Positions 48,813-57,169 of a DNA stretch of 64,000 bases are shown piece after piece (position 1 is the first letter of the stretch; every line of letters starts with the position of its first letter). The position numbers and the translations under genes were made by a program. A model generated the notes under the pieces. The model saw nothing but the letters and a program-made list of their open reading frames with translations. It ran no database searches and was not told the DNA's origin. This DNA comes from DAOTXL01 sp034435455 (GTDB lineage: Bacteria; Chloroflexota; Anaerolineae; JAAYZQ01): NCBI GenBank assembly GCA_034435455.1, contig DAOTXL010000108.1:1-64000 (forward strand), written 5' to 3'.

Positions 48813-49842
48813 CCTCCCCTCCTGCCGCGCCTTCCGGCACCGCGGGGCCTGGCTTGCGGCCCCATAGCGAGAGGGTCATGGCCGCCAGCAGCAGCCCCAT
48901 CAACCCCACGGCCGGGGCAAAGGTCGGGTCGCGGCCGACCTGCCAGACGGTGTAGTGGCTCAGGTGGAAGGTGAGGGGGGTCCCCTGTAGCTCGATCTGT
49001 TGTCCGTCGGCCACCGTCCTGGAGCCGAGGGGGGCGCCGTCGGCGGTCAGCGCCTCGACGAACAGCGCTTCCCCTTCGGGCCGGGGGGCCATGTGCAGCC
49101 TGAGGCCGGCCTGGGGGAGGGCAAGCTCCTGGCCCTGGTTGTCGGCGAAGGCCAGGGCAAGGGCCCCTTCCGGGGCGGTCACCTGGGCGGCAGGGCCGTA
49201 GCTTTGCAGGTGGAAAGACAGGCCCCGACAGGTGAGGGGATGGTTAAGGCGCACCGTCCGGCTCTTCAGCGGCAGGCCATCGGCCAGGACCGTCAGCGGC
49301 ACCCGATAATCGCGGGGCCGGCCGTCGGGATAGAAGTCGATCTCCAGTTCGCCGGCCTGCACGGCCAGGTCTGTCCCGTGGCCGACGGGCTGCGGTAGCC
49401 CCGGCAGCAACCGGATGCCGGTTTCCCGCCAGGCCAGGGCCGGGCGGGCGGCCAGGACCGCCACCAGGCCCAGGGCGGCCGCGTGGCCGATCAGGGTGCC
49501 GGCCTGCGCCCGGTGGCCCTTCCTGAAGGATCGCCACAGGTGCGGCAGGCGTTGCAGGGTGCAGGCCAGCATGTTCAGCAGCAGGGCGCCCAGCAGGGCC
49601 AGGAACCAGGGGGCATGTCCGAAATCGAACAGGCCGGCGGCGTAGAGCAGGTCGGTAGCGTCGCCATAGCGCAGCGCCGCCGCCGTCAGCCATGCCTGGT
49701 GGGCAGCGGGATCGGCAGGCATCTGCGGAAACAGGCTCGATAACAGCGAGGCCAGCAGCAGCGCCCCCAACAGGATCGCCGCCAGGCGGCTGCTGCCCAG
49801 CCTCTGCCATACCGTGCGCCACCGGTGTGCCACCGAACCCAT
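48805..49842 (-). CDS. resB: Cytochrome c biogenesis protein ResB
   Basis: 345 residues from ATG at 49842, after AGGGGGTGG; an in-frame TTG lies at 49866. Helices near residues 15-35, 70-90 and 115-130 frame the N-terminus, followed by a long periplasm-facing domain and a last helix near the end; the pattern with L-N-x-L-A-C-T-L-Q-R and R-L-N-H-P-L-T-C-R-G matches ResB/Ccs1 family. It acts with CcsA as the System II synthetase. It has its own promoter at 49899-49927, overlapping the end of the MFS gene. Confidence 0.88.
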   Translation of the reverse strand: MGSVAHRWRTVWQRLGSSRLAAILLGALLLASLLSSLFPQMPADPAAHQAWLTAAALRYGDATDLLYAAGLFDFGHAPWFLALLGALLLNMLACTLQRLPHLWRSFRKGHRAQAGTLIGHAAALGLVAVLAARPALAWRETGIRLLPGLPQPVGHGTDLAVQAGELEIDFYPDGRPRDYRVPLTVLADGLPLKSRTVRLNHPLTCRGLSFHLQSYGPAAQVTAPEGALALAFADNQGQELALPQAGLRLHMAPRPEGEALFVEALTADGAPLGSRTVADGQQIELQGTPLTFHLSHYTVWQVGRDPTFAPAVGLMGLLLAAMTLSLWGRKPGPAVPEGAAGGEDG

Positions 49843-49898
49843 CCCATCCACCCCCTGGATGTTCAAACCGGCCCGATCTCCGGGATTGGACCGGCCTT

Positions 49899-49927
49899 AT
49901 TATAGCAGAACCGGCGGCAAAACTCAA
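49899..49927 (-). promoter_or_regulatory. Sigma-70 promoter for resB-ccsA
   Basis: On the minus strand TTGAGT (49927-49922), 17 bases, TATAAT (49904-49899). It overlaps the stop codon of the MFS gene. Confidence 0.75.
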
Positions 49928-51177
49928 TACCCTGGCCGGGAAATGGAGCCGGTTCGGTGGCCTGGGGTGATCAGCAGCGCCAGGGTCAGCACCCCCGCGC
50001 ACAGCAGGTACACCAGGGGCAGGCCGAGCAGGGGGGCCAGGGCGTAGGCCAGCAGCGGTCCGGTAGCGCTGCCGATGTCGCCGGTGGTAGCCATCCCGCC
50101 CATAGCCAGGCCCGGGCGGTCGTCGGTGGCCCGATCGCCCACTATGGCAGACAGCACGGCCACCGCGCCACCGGCGCCGAGCGCCACCAGGGCCACCCCG
50201 GCCGGCACGGCCCACAGGCCCAACGGCGAGGCCAGCGCCAGGAAGCCGGCGCTGCCCAGCAACAGGCTGCTCCGGACCACCGGCCAGCGGCCCCGCCCAC
50301 GGTCCGAGAGGGTCCCTGCCACCGGCCCGGCCAACATGCCCAATACGGCGCGCATGGCCAGCATCGCCCCGGCCAGTGACGCCACGCCGCCTGTGGCGGC
50401 CCCTCCCGGCGAAGGGGCGCTTTCCCAACGCTGCTTCAGGTAGAGGCTGACGGTGGACATCAGGATGCCGCTGTTGACCAGCAGGACGAGCAGGTAGATC
50501 AGGTCGGCCCGCAGGACATTGGCGTCTGTCTGGAACCACATCCTGACCACCTGTGCCGGGCGTTGGCGCCGGGAGCTGTTCTGCGGCTGGCCTGGGCCGC
50601 CCGCCGTGGGCAGCCTGGTTTCCGGCAGGGCGGCCAACGCCACGGCCAGGCCGACGGCGGAGACGGCGGCGCAGATGCGGAGCGCCAGCCGGAAGCCCAG
50701 GGCGTCGGTCAACGTCCCCCCCAGGATCGGGCTGATGGTCAGGCCCAGCATAAAGGCCATCTGGTACAGCCCGGCCATCCGGCCCCGGTCGGCGGGCGTG
50801 GAGCGATCCAGGATCATGGTGTAGCCGCCCACGTGGATCAGCGCCCAGGCGGTGCCCCACAGCAGCCGGCCGGCCAGCAGCAGCCAGAAGCCGTGGGCCA
50901 GGCTGTAGCTCAGGGTGGAAAGCACCCCCAGGGCAAGGCCGGCGAGAAAGAGCCGCCGCCGCCCCAGCCGGTCGTTCAGCGCCCCGGCCAGCAGGTTGCC
51001 GGGGATGCGGATCAGGCGATTGGCTCCCAGCAGCACGCCCACCGCCCCCAGGCCGATGTCCACCGCCTGGAACTGGTTGGGCAACACGGCGTACAGGGTC
51101 GAATCGCCGGTGAGCGACAGGGCAATGCCCAGGCCCAGGGGGAACAGCAGCCGGACCTGGGGGCGGGAGAGGGTCAC
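49924..51177 (-). CDS. Major facilitator superfamily transporter
   Basis: 417 residues from GTG at 51177 (GAGGGGCGGG upstream); a TTG at 51207 would add ten residues but has no ribosome site. Twelve helices with the MFS signature between helices 2 and 3 (G-A-L-N-D-R-L-G-R-R-R) and the duplicate in the second half (G-T-L-S-D-R-G-R-G-R). Many MFS members export drugs or take up nutrients; no substrate clue. The gene begins only 48 bases after the inositol-1-phosphate synthase stop and may be co-transcribed with it. Confidence 0.88.
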   Translation of the reverse strand: MTLSRPQVRLLFPLGLGIALSLTGDSTLYAVLPNQFQAVDIGLGAVGVLLGANRLIRIPGNLLAGALNDRLGRRRLFLAGLALGVLSTLSYSLAHGFWLLLAGRLLWGTAWALIHVGGYTMILDRSTPADRGRMAGLYQMAFMLGLTISPILGGTLTDALGFRLALRICAAVSAVGLAVALAALPETRLPTAGGPGQPQNSSRRQRPAQVVRMWFQTDANVLRADLIYLLVLLVNSGILMSTVSLYLKQRWESAPSPGGAATGGVASLAGAMLAMRAVLGMLAGPVAGTLSDRGRGRWPVVRSSLLLGSAGFLALASPLGLWAVPAGVALVALGAGGAVAVLSAIVGDRATDDRPGLAMGGMATTGDIGSATGPLLAYALAPLLGLPLVYLLCAGVLTLALLITPGHRTGSISRPGY

Positions 51178-51225
51178 GGCCGGTTTCCCGCCCCTCGTGG
51201 TGGGCAAAGGGCCGTGACAGGCAGG

Positions 51226-52296
51226 CTACTCGCCACGGGCAAAGGCCTCCACCATCTGGCGGGCCTCATCATCGGTATACTGCACCGGCGGCGACTTCAT
51301 AAAGTAGGCCGATGGCCCTTCGATGGCCCCGCTCAAGCCCCGGTCGAGGGCCAGCTTGCAGCAGCGCACGGCGTCTATCACCACCCCGGCCGAATTGGGC
51401 GAATCCCACACCTCCAGTTTGAGTTCCAGGTTGAGGGGGATGTTGCCAAAGGTCGTGCCCTCCATGCGGATGTAGGCCCACTTGCGGTCGGTCAGCCAGG
51501 GCACATAGTCGCTGGGGCCGACGTGGATATTTTCCGCCTCCAGCGGATAGTCGAGCTGGCTGATGACGGCGTCGGTTTTGCTGATCTTTTTCGACTGCAA
51601 CCGGTCCCGGTCGAGCATATTGAAAAAGTCCATGTTGCCGCCGAAATTGAGCTGATAGGTCCGGTCCAGGCGCACTCCCCGCTCCCGGAAGAGGCGGGCC
51701 AACACCCGGTGGACGATGGTGGACCCTACCTGGCTTTTGATATCATCGCCGATGACCGGCAGGCCCCGGCTGCGGAACCGACCCTGCCAGTAGGCTTCCC
51801 GGGCGATGAACACCGGAATACAATTGACAAGGCCACAGCCGGCCTCCAGCACCTGCTCCACATACCATTTGGTGGCCATCTCGCTGCCCACCGGCAGAAA
51901 ATTGATCACCACCTGGGTCCCTGTTTCCTTGAGGATGCGCACCATGTCGGACGTGGCCCCGGGTGCTTTCCGAATCTTTTGCTGGAGATGAGGGCCCAGG
52001 CCATCGTGGGTCATCCCCCGTGATACGGGAACCCCCAGATGGGGCACCGGGGCAAAGCGGATGGTGTTGTTGGGGGCAACCCAGATCGCCTCCGACAGGT
52101 CTTTGCCCACCTTGTTCACGTCCACGTCAAAGGCGGCCGTGAACTCGATATCGCGGACCCGATAACCGCCCAGCACCGGGTGCATCAGGCCCGGCACAAA
52201 CTCGTCATCGGCCACGTCGCGATAAAAGTGCACGCCCTGTACCAACGCCGCGGCGCAGTTGCCCACGCCGATGATGGCTACTCGAACCTGACCCAT
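51226..52296 (-). CDS. ino1: Inositol-3-phosphate synthase
   Basis: 356 residues, the short prokaryotic form. Rossmann motif G-V-G-N-C-A at 10-15; conserved G-N-M-D-F, S-K-K-I-S-K-T-D and the K-L-E-V-W-D-S-P-N-S-A-G segment near the C-terminus hold the NAD and active-site lysines. It cyclises glucose-6-phosphate to myo-inositol-1-phosphate. ATG at 52296 follows AGGAGGGG. In this window its product would feed the phosphatidylinositol-phosphate synthase-like enzyme at 7691-8362 and the PimA-like transferase. Promoter at 52330-52358. Confidence 0.94.
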   Translation of the reverse strand: MGQVRVAIIGVGNCAAALVQGVHFYRDVADDEFVPGLMHPVLGGYRVRDIEFTAAFDVDVNKVGKDLSEAIWVAPNNTIRFAPVPHLGVPVSRGMTHDGLGPHLQQKIRKAPGATSDMVRILKETGTQVVINFLPVGSEMATKWYVEQVLEAGCGLVNCIPVFIAREAYWQGRFRSRGLPVIGDDIKSQVGSTIVHRVLARLFRERGVRLDRTYQLNFGGNMDFFNMLDRDRLQSKKISKTDAVISQLDYPLEAENIHVGPSDYVPWLTDRKWAYIRMEGTTFGNIPLNLELKLEVWDSPNSAGVVIDAVRCCKLALDRGLSGAIEGPSAYFMKSPPVQYTDDEARQMVEAFARGE

Positions 52297-52329
52297 TGTT
52301 TTCCCCTCCTGGTGACAAGATTGGCGGCA

Positions 52330-52358
52330 AGTGTATCACGAGCGGGCGCCTTTGTCAA
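52330..52358 (-). promoter_or_regulatory. Sigma-70 promoter for inositol-1-phosphate synthase
   Basis: On the minus strand TTGACA (52358-52353), 17 bases, TACACT (52335-52330). Confidence 0.75.
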
Positions 52359-52395
52359 TCACACCGGATCGCATTGAAGGGTAGCCGAATCTATT

Positions 52396-52424
52396 TTGAC
52401 AATTCATCCATAGCAGGGTATAAT
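52396..52424 (+). promoter_or_regulatory. Consensus sigma-70 promoter for potABCD
   Basis: TTGACA (52396-52401), 17 bases, TATAAT (52419-52424), a perfect match, 60 bases before potA. Divergent from the inositol-1-phosphate synthase promoter with about 37 bases between the two -35 boxes. Confidence 0.85.
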
Positions 52425-52483
52425 CTGTTGGCTGATGGAGTCGGTGGACCGGGAAAGCTCTTCTGCCTCTTCAAGGAGTGGAT

Positions 52484-53608
52484 ATGGGAAATAGCTTTGC
52501 CGTGGAGGTCCGGGATGTCACCAAGGTGTTCCCCGGCCCGGCCGGGCGGCCCGGCAGCGAGGTGATCGCCGTGGACCACGTGACGTTGCAGATCCGCGAT
52601 GGGGAGTTTTTCTCGATGCTGGGCCCCAGCGGTTGTGGCAAAACGACCACCCTGCGCATGATCGCCGGCTTTGAACACCCGACCGAGGGGGCGATCTATA
52701 TCCGCGGCCGGCCCATGGGCCTGACCCCTCCCTATCAGCGCAACACCAACATGGTGTTCCAAAACTATGCCCTTTTCCCGCACATGACCATTGCCCGCAA
52801 CGTCGCCTTTGGCCTGGAGATGAAAAAGGTCCCCAAGGGCGAGATCGAGAGCCGGGTGCAGGAGGCGCTGGCGATGGTCCGCCTGGCCGGGTACGGCCCG
52901 CGCCGGCCCAACCAACTGTCGGGCGGGCAGCAGCAGCGGGTGGCCCTGGCCCGCGCCCTGGTCAACCGCCCGGAGGTGCTGCTGTTGGACGAACCGCTGG
53001 GGGCGTTGGACCTCAAACTGCGGAAAGAGATGCAGATCGAACTTAAGACGTTGCAGAAAGAGGTAGGCATCACCTTCGTGTATGTGACCCACGACCAGGA
53101 AGAGGCGTTGACCATGTCTGACCGCATCGCGGTGATGCACCAGGGCAAGGTGTTGCAGGTGGGAACGCCGACCGAAATCTATGAGCGGCCCAACTGCCGC
53201 TTTGTGGCCGATTTTATCGGCGAGACCAACTTTCTGGACGGCGTGGTCCAGCACCAGGAAGGAGACCAGGCCACCGTCGTGGTGGACGAGGTGCTGCCGG
53301 TTGTGGTTCAGACCGACCAGGCGCTTGGCCGGGGGATGAAGGTTACGGTGGCGGTCCGGCCCGAAAAGATCCGCCTTTTGCCCCAACCGGCCTATGGCCG
53401 ACACAACTCTTTTCCCTGTCAGGTGGAGCAGGTGGTCTATGTAGGCACCGATACCCGTTTCCGGGTGCGCCTGTCGAACCATGTCGTGCTGTCGGTGCGC
53501 GAGCAGAATGTGGTTTCCGCTCCCTCGCCGGAGGCTTATTACGCCGAGGGCACCGGGCAGGTGTATGCGGCGTGGCTGCTTGACGCCGCACGGGTCCTGC
53601 TGGACTAA
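52484..53608 (+). CDS. potA: Spermidine/putrescine ABC transporter ATPase
   Basis: 374 residues, ATG at 52484 with AAGGAG upstream (GTG at 52478 in frame). Walker A G-P-S-G-C-G-K-T-T, signature L-S-G-G-Q-Q-Q-R-V-A-L-A-R-A, Walker B L-L-L-D-E-P-L-G-A-L-D. A C-terminal TOBE domain (about 280-370) is present as in PotA. It powers the importer with the products of the next three genes. Assignment rests on the potD-type binding protein; thiamine or iron types are less likely. Confidence 0.94.
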   Translation: MGNSFAVEVRDVTKVFPGPAGRPGSEVIAVDHVTLQIRDGEFFSMLGPSGCGKTTTLRMIAGFEHPTEGAIYIRGRPMGLTPPYQRNTNMVFQNYALFPHMTIARNVAFGLEMKKVPKGEIESRVQEALAMVRLAGYGPRRPNQLSGGQQQRVALARALVNRPEVLLLDEPLGALDLKLRKEMQIELKTLQKEVGITFVYVTHDQEEALTMSDRIAVMHQGKVLQVGTPTEIYERPNCRFVADFIGETNFLDGVVQHQEGDQATVVVDEVLPVVVQTDQALGRGMKVTVAVRPEKIRLLPQPAYGRHNSFPCQVEQVVYVGTDTRFRVRLSNHVVLSVREQNVVSAPSPEAYYAEGTGQVYAAWLLDAARVLLD

Positions 53609-53619
53609 GGGGGGCCCCT

Positions 53620-54507
53620 ATGACCGCCGCCCCGGTCCCTCAAGAGAAACGACGGCTGCCGGGTGTCACCCGCCGCCGGCTGGACCTGCAGGCTTTGCTG
53701 CTGATCTCCCCCAGCCTCTTTTGGTTGACCTTCTTCTTTGCCCTGCCCCTGGCCATTGTCTTTGTCTACAGCTTCCTGAAGCGGGGCCCATACGGCCAGA
53801 TCGTCTGGGAGTTCAGCCTGAAGAACTATGCCCGCTTTTTCGACCCGCTTTACCTCAAGATCTTTGTCCGCTCTTTCAAGATTGCCGGGATTACGACGGT
53901 GCTGTGTTTTCTGTTGGGCTATCCCATGGCCTACTGGATCGCCACCCGACCGGCCAGGTGGCGCAACACGTTGCTGCTGCTGATCATGATCCCCTTCTGG
54001 ACCAACTTTTTGGTACGCACCTACGCCTGGATCCTGATCCTGCGCGATTCGGGCCTGATCAACAACGCCCTGCTGAGCCTGGGCCTGATCCGCCAGCCGT
54101 TGCCGCTATTTGGCAACGATTTCGCCATTATCGTCGGCCTGGTCTACGGCTGGTTTCCCGACATGGTGTTGCCCTGCTATGCCGCTATCGAGCGGCTGGA
54201 CTTTTCGCTGGTGGAGGCAGCCCAGGACCTGTACGCCAATGAGGTGCGCTCCTTCTGGCGGGTGATCTTTCCGCTGACCCTGCCGGGCGTGATCGCCGGC
54301 TCGATGCTGGTCTTTATCCCCTCGCTGGGGGCCTACGTGACCCCTGACCTGCTGGGGGGGGCCAAATCGGTGATGATCGGCAATGTCATCCAAAGCCAGT
54401 TCCTCAGCGTGCGGGACTATCCTTTCGGTTCGGCCTTTTCTTTCGTCTTGATGGCCCTGATGTTGCTGGCCACGCTGGTCTATTTCCGCACGGCCAGGCG
54501 GACGTGA
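53620..54507 (+). CDS. potB: Spermidine/putrescine ABC transporter permease PotB
   Basis: 295 residues, six helices. The EAA loop E-A-A-Q-D-L-Y-A-N-E that docks the ATPase is near residue 200. It starts at ATG 53620, 11 bases after potA. Forms the inner-membrane channel with PotC. Confidence 0.93.
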   Translation: MTAAPVPQEKRRLPGVTRRRLDLQALLLISPSLFWLTFFFALPLAIVFVYSFLKRGPYGQIVWEFSLKNYARFFDPLYLKIFVRSFKIAGITTVLCFLLGYPMAYWIATRPARWRNTLLLLIMIPFWTNFLVRTYAWILILRDSGLINNALLSLGLIRQPLPLFGNDFAIIVGLVYGWFPDMVLPCYAAIERLDFSLVEAAQDLYANEVRSFWRVIFPLTLPGVIAGSMLVFIPSLGAYVTPDLLGGAKSVMIGNVIQSQFLSVRDYPFGSAFSFVLMALMLLATLVYFRTARRT

Positions 54508-54517
54508 GGGGGTGGGT

Positions 54518-55375
54518 ATGAGCGTCTTGTCCGGGCAGGCTGCGACAGCCAGCCGCGTGGCCCGCCACGGCAGCTACCTGGGGCGGGTGATCCGGGCCGG
54601 GATTACGGCCAGCGGCATCTGGGGGTACTTGTTCCTCTATGCGCCTATTCTCATCCTGGTTATTTTCTCGTTCAATTCTTCGCGTTTTGTCACCGCCTGG
54701 GAGGGGCTGAGCCTGCGCTGGTACGGCGTGTTGTTCCAGGACGCGGCCATGATGGCCGCCCTGAAAAACAGCCTGATCGTGGCCGTCGTCTCCACCCTGA
54801 TCTCGACCGTGTTCGGCACCATGGTGTCGCTGGCGATGGAGCGGCACCATTTTCCCGGCAAGCTGGCCTTCGATGCCCTGCTCTATCTGCCCATCATCAT
54901 CCCCGACATCGCCATGGCGGTGATGTTGCTCCTCTTTTTCGTTCTGACCCACGTCCGGCTGAGCCTGGTGACCATCATCATCTCCCATGTGGCGTTCAAC
55001 ATCTCCTTTGTGGCGGTGGTGGTCCGCGCCCGGCTGGTGGGCATGGACCGCACGTTGGAAGAAGCAGCCCAGGACCTGGGGGCCAACGAACTCCAGACCT
55101 TCTGGCACGTCACCCTGCCGCTGCTGATGCCGGGTATTCTGGGGGGGGCGCTGCTGGCCTTTACCCTGTCGCTGGACGACTTTGTCATCACCTTTTTCAC
55201 CGCCGGCGTCGGTTCGACGACGCTGCCGCTGCGCATCTATTCGCTGGTCAAGCTGGGCATTACGCCCGAGATCAACGCCGTCTCGACCCTGTTGGTGCTG
55301 GCTTCGATGAGCCTGCTGTTGGTCTCCCTGTTGATCCAGCGCCGGGGAGGAGGGTCGGTGGCGGAGATGGTGTGA
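54518..55375 (+). CDS. potC: Spermidine/putrescine ABC transporter permease PotC
   Basis: 285 residues, ATG at 54518 after GAGGGGGTGGG; an in-frame GTG at 54512 is possible. Six helices and E-A-A-Q-D-L-G-A-N-E (EAA loop) as in PotC. Ten bases follow potB. Pairs with PotB. Confidence 0.93.
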   Translation: MSVLSGQAATASRVARHGSYLGRVIRAGITASGIWGYLFLYAPILILVIFSFNSSRFVTAWEGLSLRWYGVLFQDAAMMAALKNSLIVAVVSTLISTVFGTMVSLAMERHHFPGKLAFDALLYLPIIIPDIAMAVMLLLFFVLTHVRLSLVTIIISHVAFNISFVAVVVRARLVGMDRTLEEAAQDLGANELQTFWHVTLPLLMPGILGGALLAFTLSLDDFVITFFTAGVGSTTLPLRIYSLVKLGITPEINAVSTLLVLASMSLLLVSLLIQRRGGGSVAEMV

Positions 55376-55398
55376 TTAGTGTGAAAGGAGGAAGGATT

Positions 55399-56466
55399 AT
55401 GAAGAAATGTGTGCTTTTGGCGTTGGTTCTGGCCCTGGCCGCCGTTGTGGCCGGCTGTGGTCCGACCCAGGGTGGGGGCAAGCAGGAGCTGGCCAAAGAA
55501 CTGCATGTCTACAACTGGTCAGAATATATTGACCCCCAGATCTATGCCGACTTTGAAAAAGAGTTCGGCGTCAAGGTGATCGAGGATACCTTTGCCAGCA
55601 ATGAGGACCTGCTGGCCAAAATCCAGGCGGGCGCTGCCGGCTATGATCTGATTGTGCCCTCGGACTATATGGTGGCCATTATGATCGAGCTGGACCTCCT
55701 GGCACCGTTGAATTACGACCATATCCCCAACTTTCAGAATATCAACCCCAAGTTCAAGGACCCGCCCTACGACCCCGGCAACAAGTACTCGATCCCTTAC
55801 CAGTGGGGCACCACCGGCATCGGCTACGATACAACCGTGGTCACCGAGCCGCCCGCCAGTTGGGCCTGCCTCTTCGATCCGCAGTTGGCTGCTCCCTACG
55901 CCGGCCGGATGAGTATGTTGAACGACAGCCGGGAAACTATTGGCGCGGCGCTCAAATACCTGGGCTATTCCCTGAACAGCACCGACGAGAAGCAGTTGGA
56001 AGAGGCCAAACAGCTCCTGATCCGCCAGAAACAGTGGGTGTCCACCTACGATAGTGAAGGGTTCGAGGACCTGCTGGCGGCAGGCGAGACGATCCTGGCC
56101 CATGGCTGGAGCGGCGACTTTTTCCAGGCGGCGGTGGAGGCGGAGCAGATCGGGTATGCAATCCCCAGGGAAGGGGCCACGATCTGGACCGACAACCTGT
56201 GTATCCCCAAGACGGCGCCCAGCCAATATACGGCCGAGGTGTTCATCAATTACCTGCTGCGGCCGGAGGTGGCGGCCAAAGTCACCAACTTTACCTGGTA
56301 TGCCAGCCCCAACCAGGCAGCCGACAAGTTTATCAATCCCGAGATCCTGGAGGACCCGGCCATCTATCCACCGCCCGAAATCATGGACAGGCTGGAGTTT
56401 ATCCGGGATGTGGGCGAGGCCACGGCCCTCTACGACCGCATCTGGACCGAGATCAAGACCCGGTGA
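55399..56466 (+). CDS. potD: Polyamine-binding lipoprotein PotD
   Basis: 355 residues, ATG at 55399 after AAAGGAGGAAGG. The signal peptide ends in a lipobox (V-V-A-G-C), so it is anchored to the outer face of the membrane. Mature part begins with L-H-V-Y-N-W-S-E-Y-I, the PotD/PotF signature, and holds acidic/aromatic residues that clamp polyamines (for example W-S-G-D-F). It delivers spermidine or putrescine to PotBC. Confidence 0.92.
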   Translation: MKKCVLLALVLALAAVVAGCGPTQGGGKQELAKELHVYNWSEYIDPQIYADFEKEFGVKVIEDTFASNEDLLAKIQAGAAGYDLIVPSDYMVAIMIELDLLAPLNYDHIPNFQNINPKFKDPPYDPGNKYSIPYQWGTTGIGYDTTVVTEPPASWACLFDPQLAAPYAGRMSMLNDSRETIGAALKYLGYSLNSTDEKQLEEAKQLLIRQKQWVSTYDSEGFEDLLAAGETILAHGWSGDFFQAAVEAEQIGYAIPREGATIWTDNLCIPKTAPSQYTAEVFINYLLRPEVAAKVTNFTWYASPNQAADKFINPEILEDPAIYPPPEIMDRLEFIRDVGEATALYDRIWTEIKTR

Positions 56467-56476
56467 GGCAGACCCG

Positions 56477-56848
56477 ATGCGCTTCAGCCGTGCCGGGTTT
56501 GAGGCCCTGGTGGAGGAAGCTCTGGACAACCTGCCGGAGGAGATCCAGGGCTGGCTGGATAATGTGGCCGTCGTCGTCGCCGACCGGCCGTTGCCGGAGC
56601 AGTTGGCGGAGGCCGGCCTTGGTCGCGGCGACCTGCTGTTTGGCCTGTACACCGGCGTGCCCAAAACCCGCCGTGGCTCTACCTACGGCGAAGTCCTGCC
56701 CGACCGGATTATCATCTTCCAGCGGCCGATTGAGCGGGTGTGCCACACGCCGGCCGAGGTCCGCGAGCAGGTGCGGCGCACAGTCTTGCACGAAATCGGC
56801 CACCACTTTGGCCTGGACGAGGAGCAGTTGCACCTCGCTGGCGCTTGA
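56477..56848 (+). CDS. Minimal zinc metallopeptidase-like protein (HExxH)
   Basis: 123 residues, ATG at 56477, ten bases after potD. It contains L-H-E-I-G-H-H-F-G-L-D (H105, E106, H109, possible third ligand D114), the H-E-x-x-H-x-x-G-x-x-D motif of metzincin-like or DUF2010-type proteins. The preceding residues have R-I-I-I-F-Q-R-P-I-E, a conserved strand-loop. No signal peptide, so cytoplasmic. Homologues are broadly distributed single-domain proteins of undefined substrate. Its place in a polyamine uptake operon is odd. Confidence 0.85.
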   Translation: MRFSRAGFEALVEEALDNLPEEIQGWLDNVAVVVADRPLPEQLAEAGLGRGDLLFGLYTGVPKTRRGSTYGEVLPDRIIIFQRPIERVCHTPAEVREQVRRTVLHEIGHHFGLDEEQLHLAGA

Positions 56849-56890
56849 TTAAGGTGTGACGCACCACGGCGGGCAACCTGGGAGGTTTTT

Positions 56891-57169
56891 ATGGGCTGTG
56901 CCTGTTTTTTTGCCTTGCTGGCAGCCGTCGCCCCGCGACTGGCTCTGATCTTGATGTGGCTGTTCACGCCCTGGGTGGGGCGGGCCTTTGATTCGTTCGT
57001 CATCCCGCTGCTGGGCCTCATCTTTTTGCCCCTGACGACGGTGCTCTATGTCCTGGTCAGCCCCGGCGGTCTGTCGGGGTTTGACTGGTTGCTGCTGATT
57101 GCCGGCGTCGTGGGGGACCTGGGGGCCTATGGCGGGGGGGCTTATAGCCGTCGGAGGAGTCAACCATGA
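56891..57169 (+). CDS. Small membrane protein, 92 residues
   Basis: ATG at 56891 follows GGGAGG at good spacing. Three hydrophobic helices (about 5-25, 38-58, 65-80). It has an A-C-F-F-A-L start and an Arg-rich tail. The stop overlaps the aldehyde dehydrogenase ATG as ATGA, so translation is coupled. Function unknown. Confidence 0.75.
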   Translation: MGCACFFALLAAVAPRLALILMWLFTPWVGRAFDSFVIPLLGLIFLPLTTVLYVLVSPGGLSGFDWLLLIAGVVGDLGAYGGGAYSRRRSQP

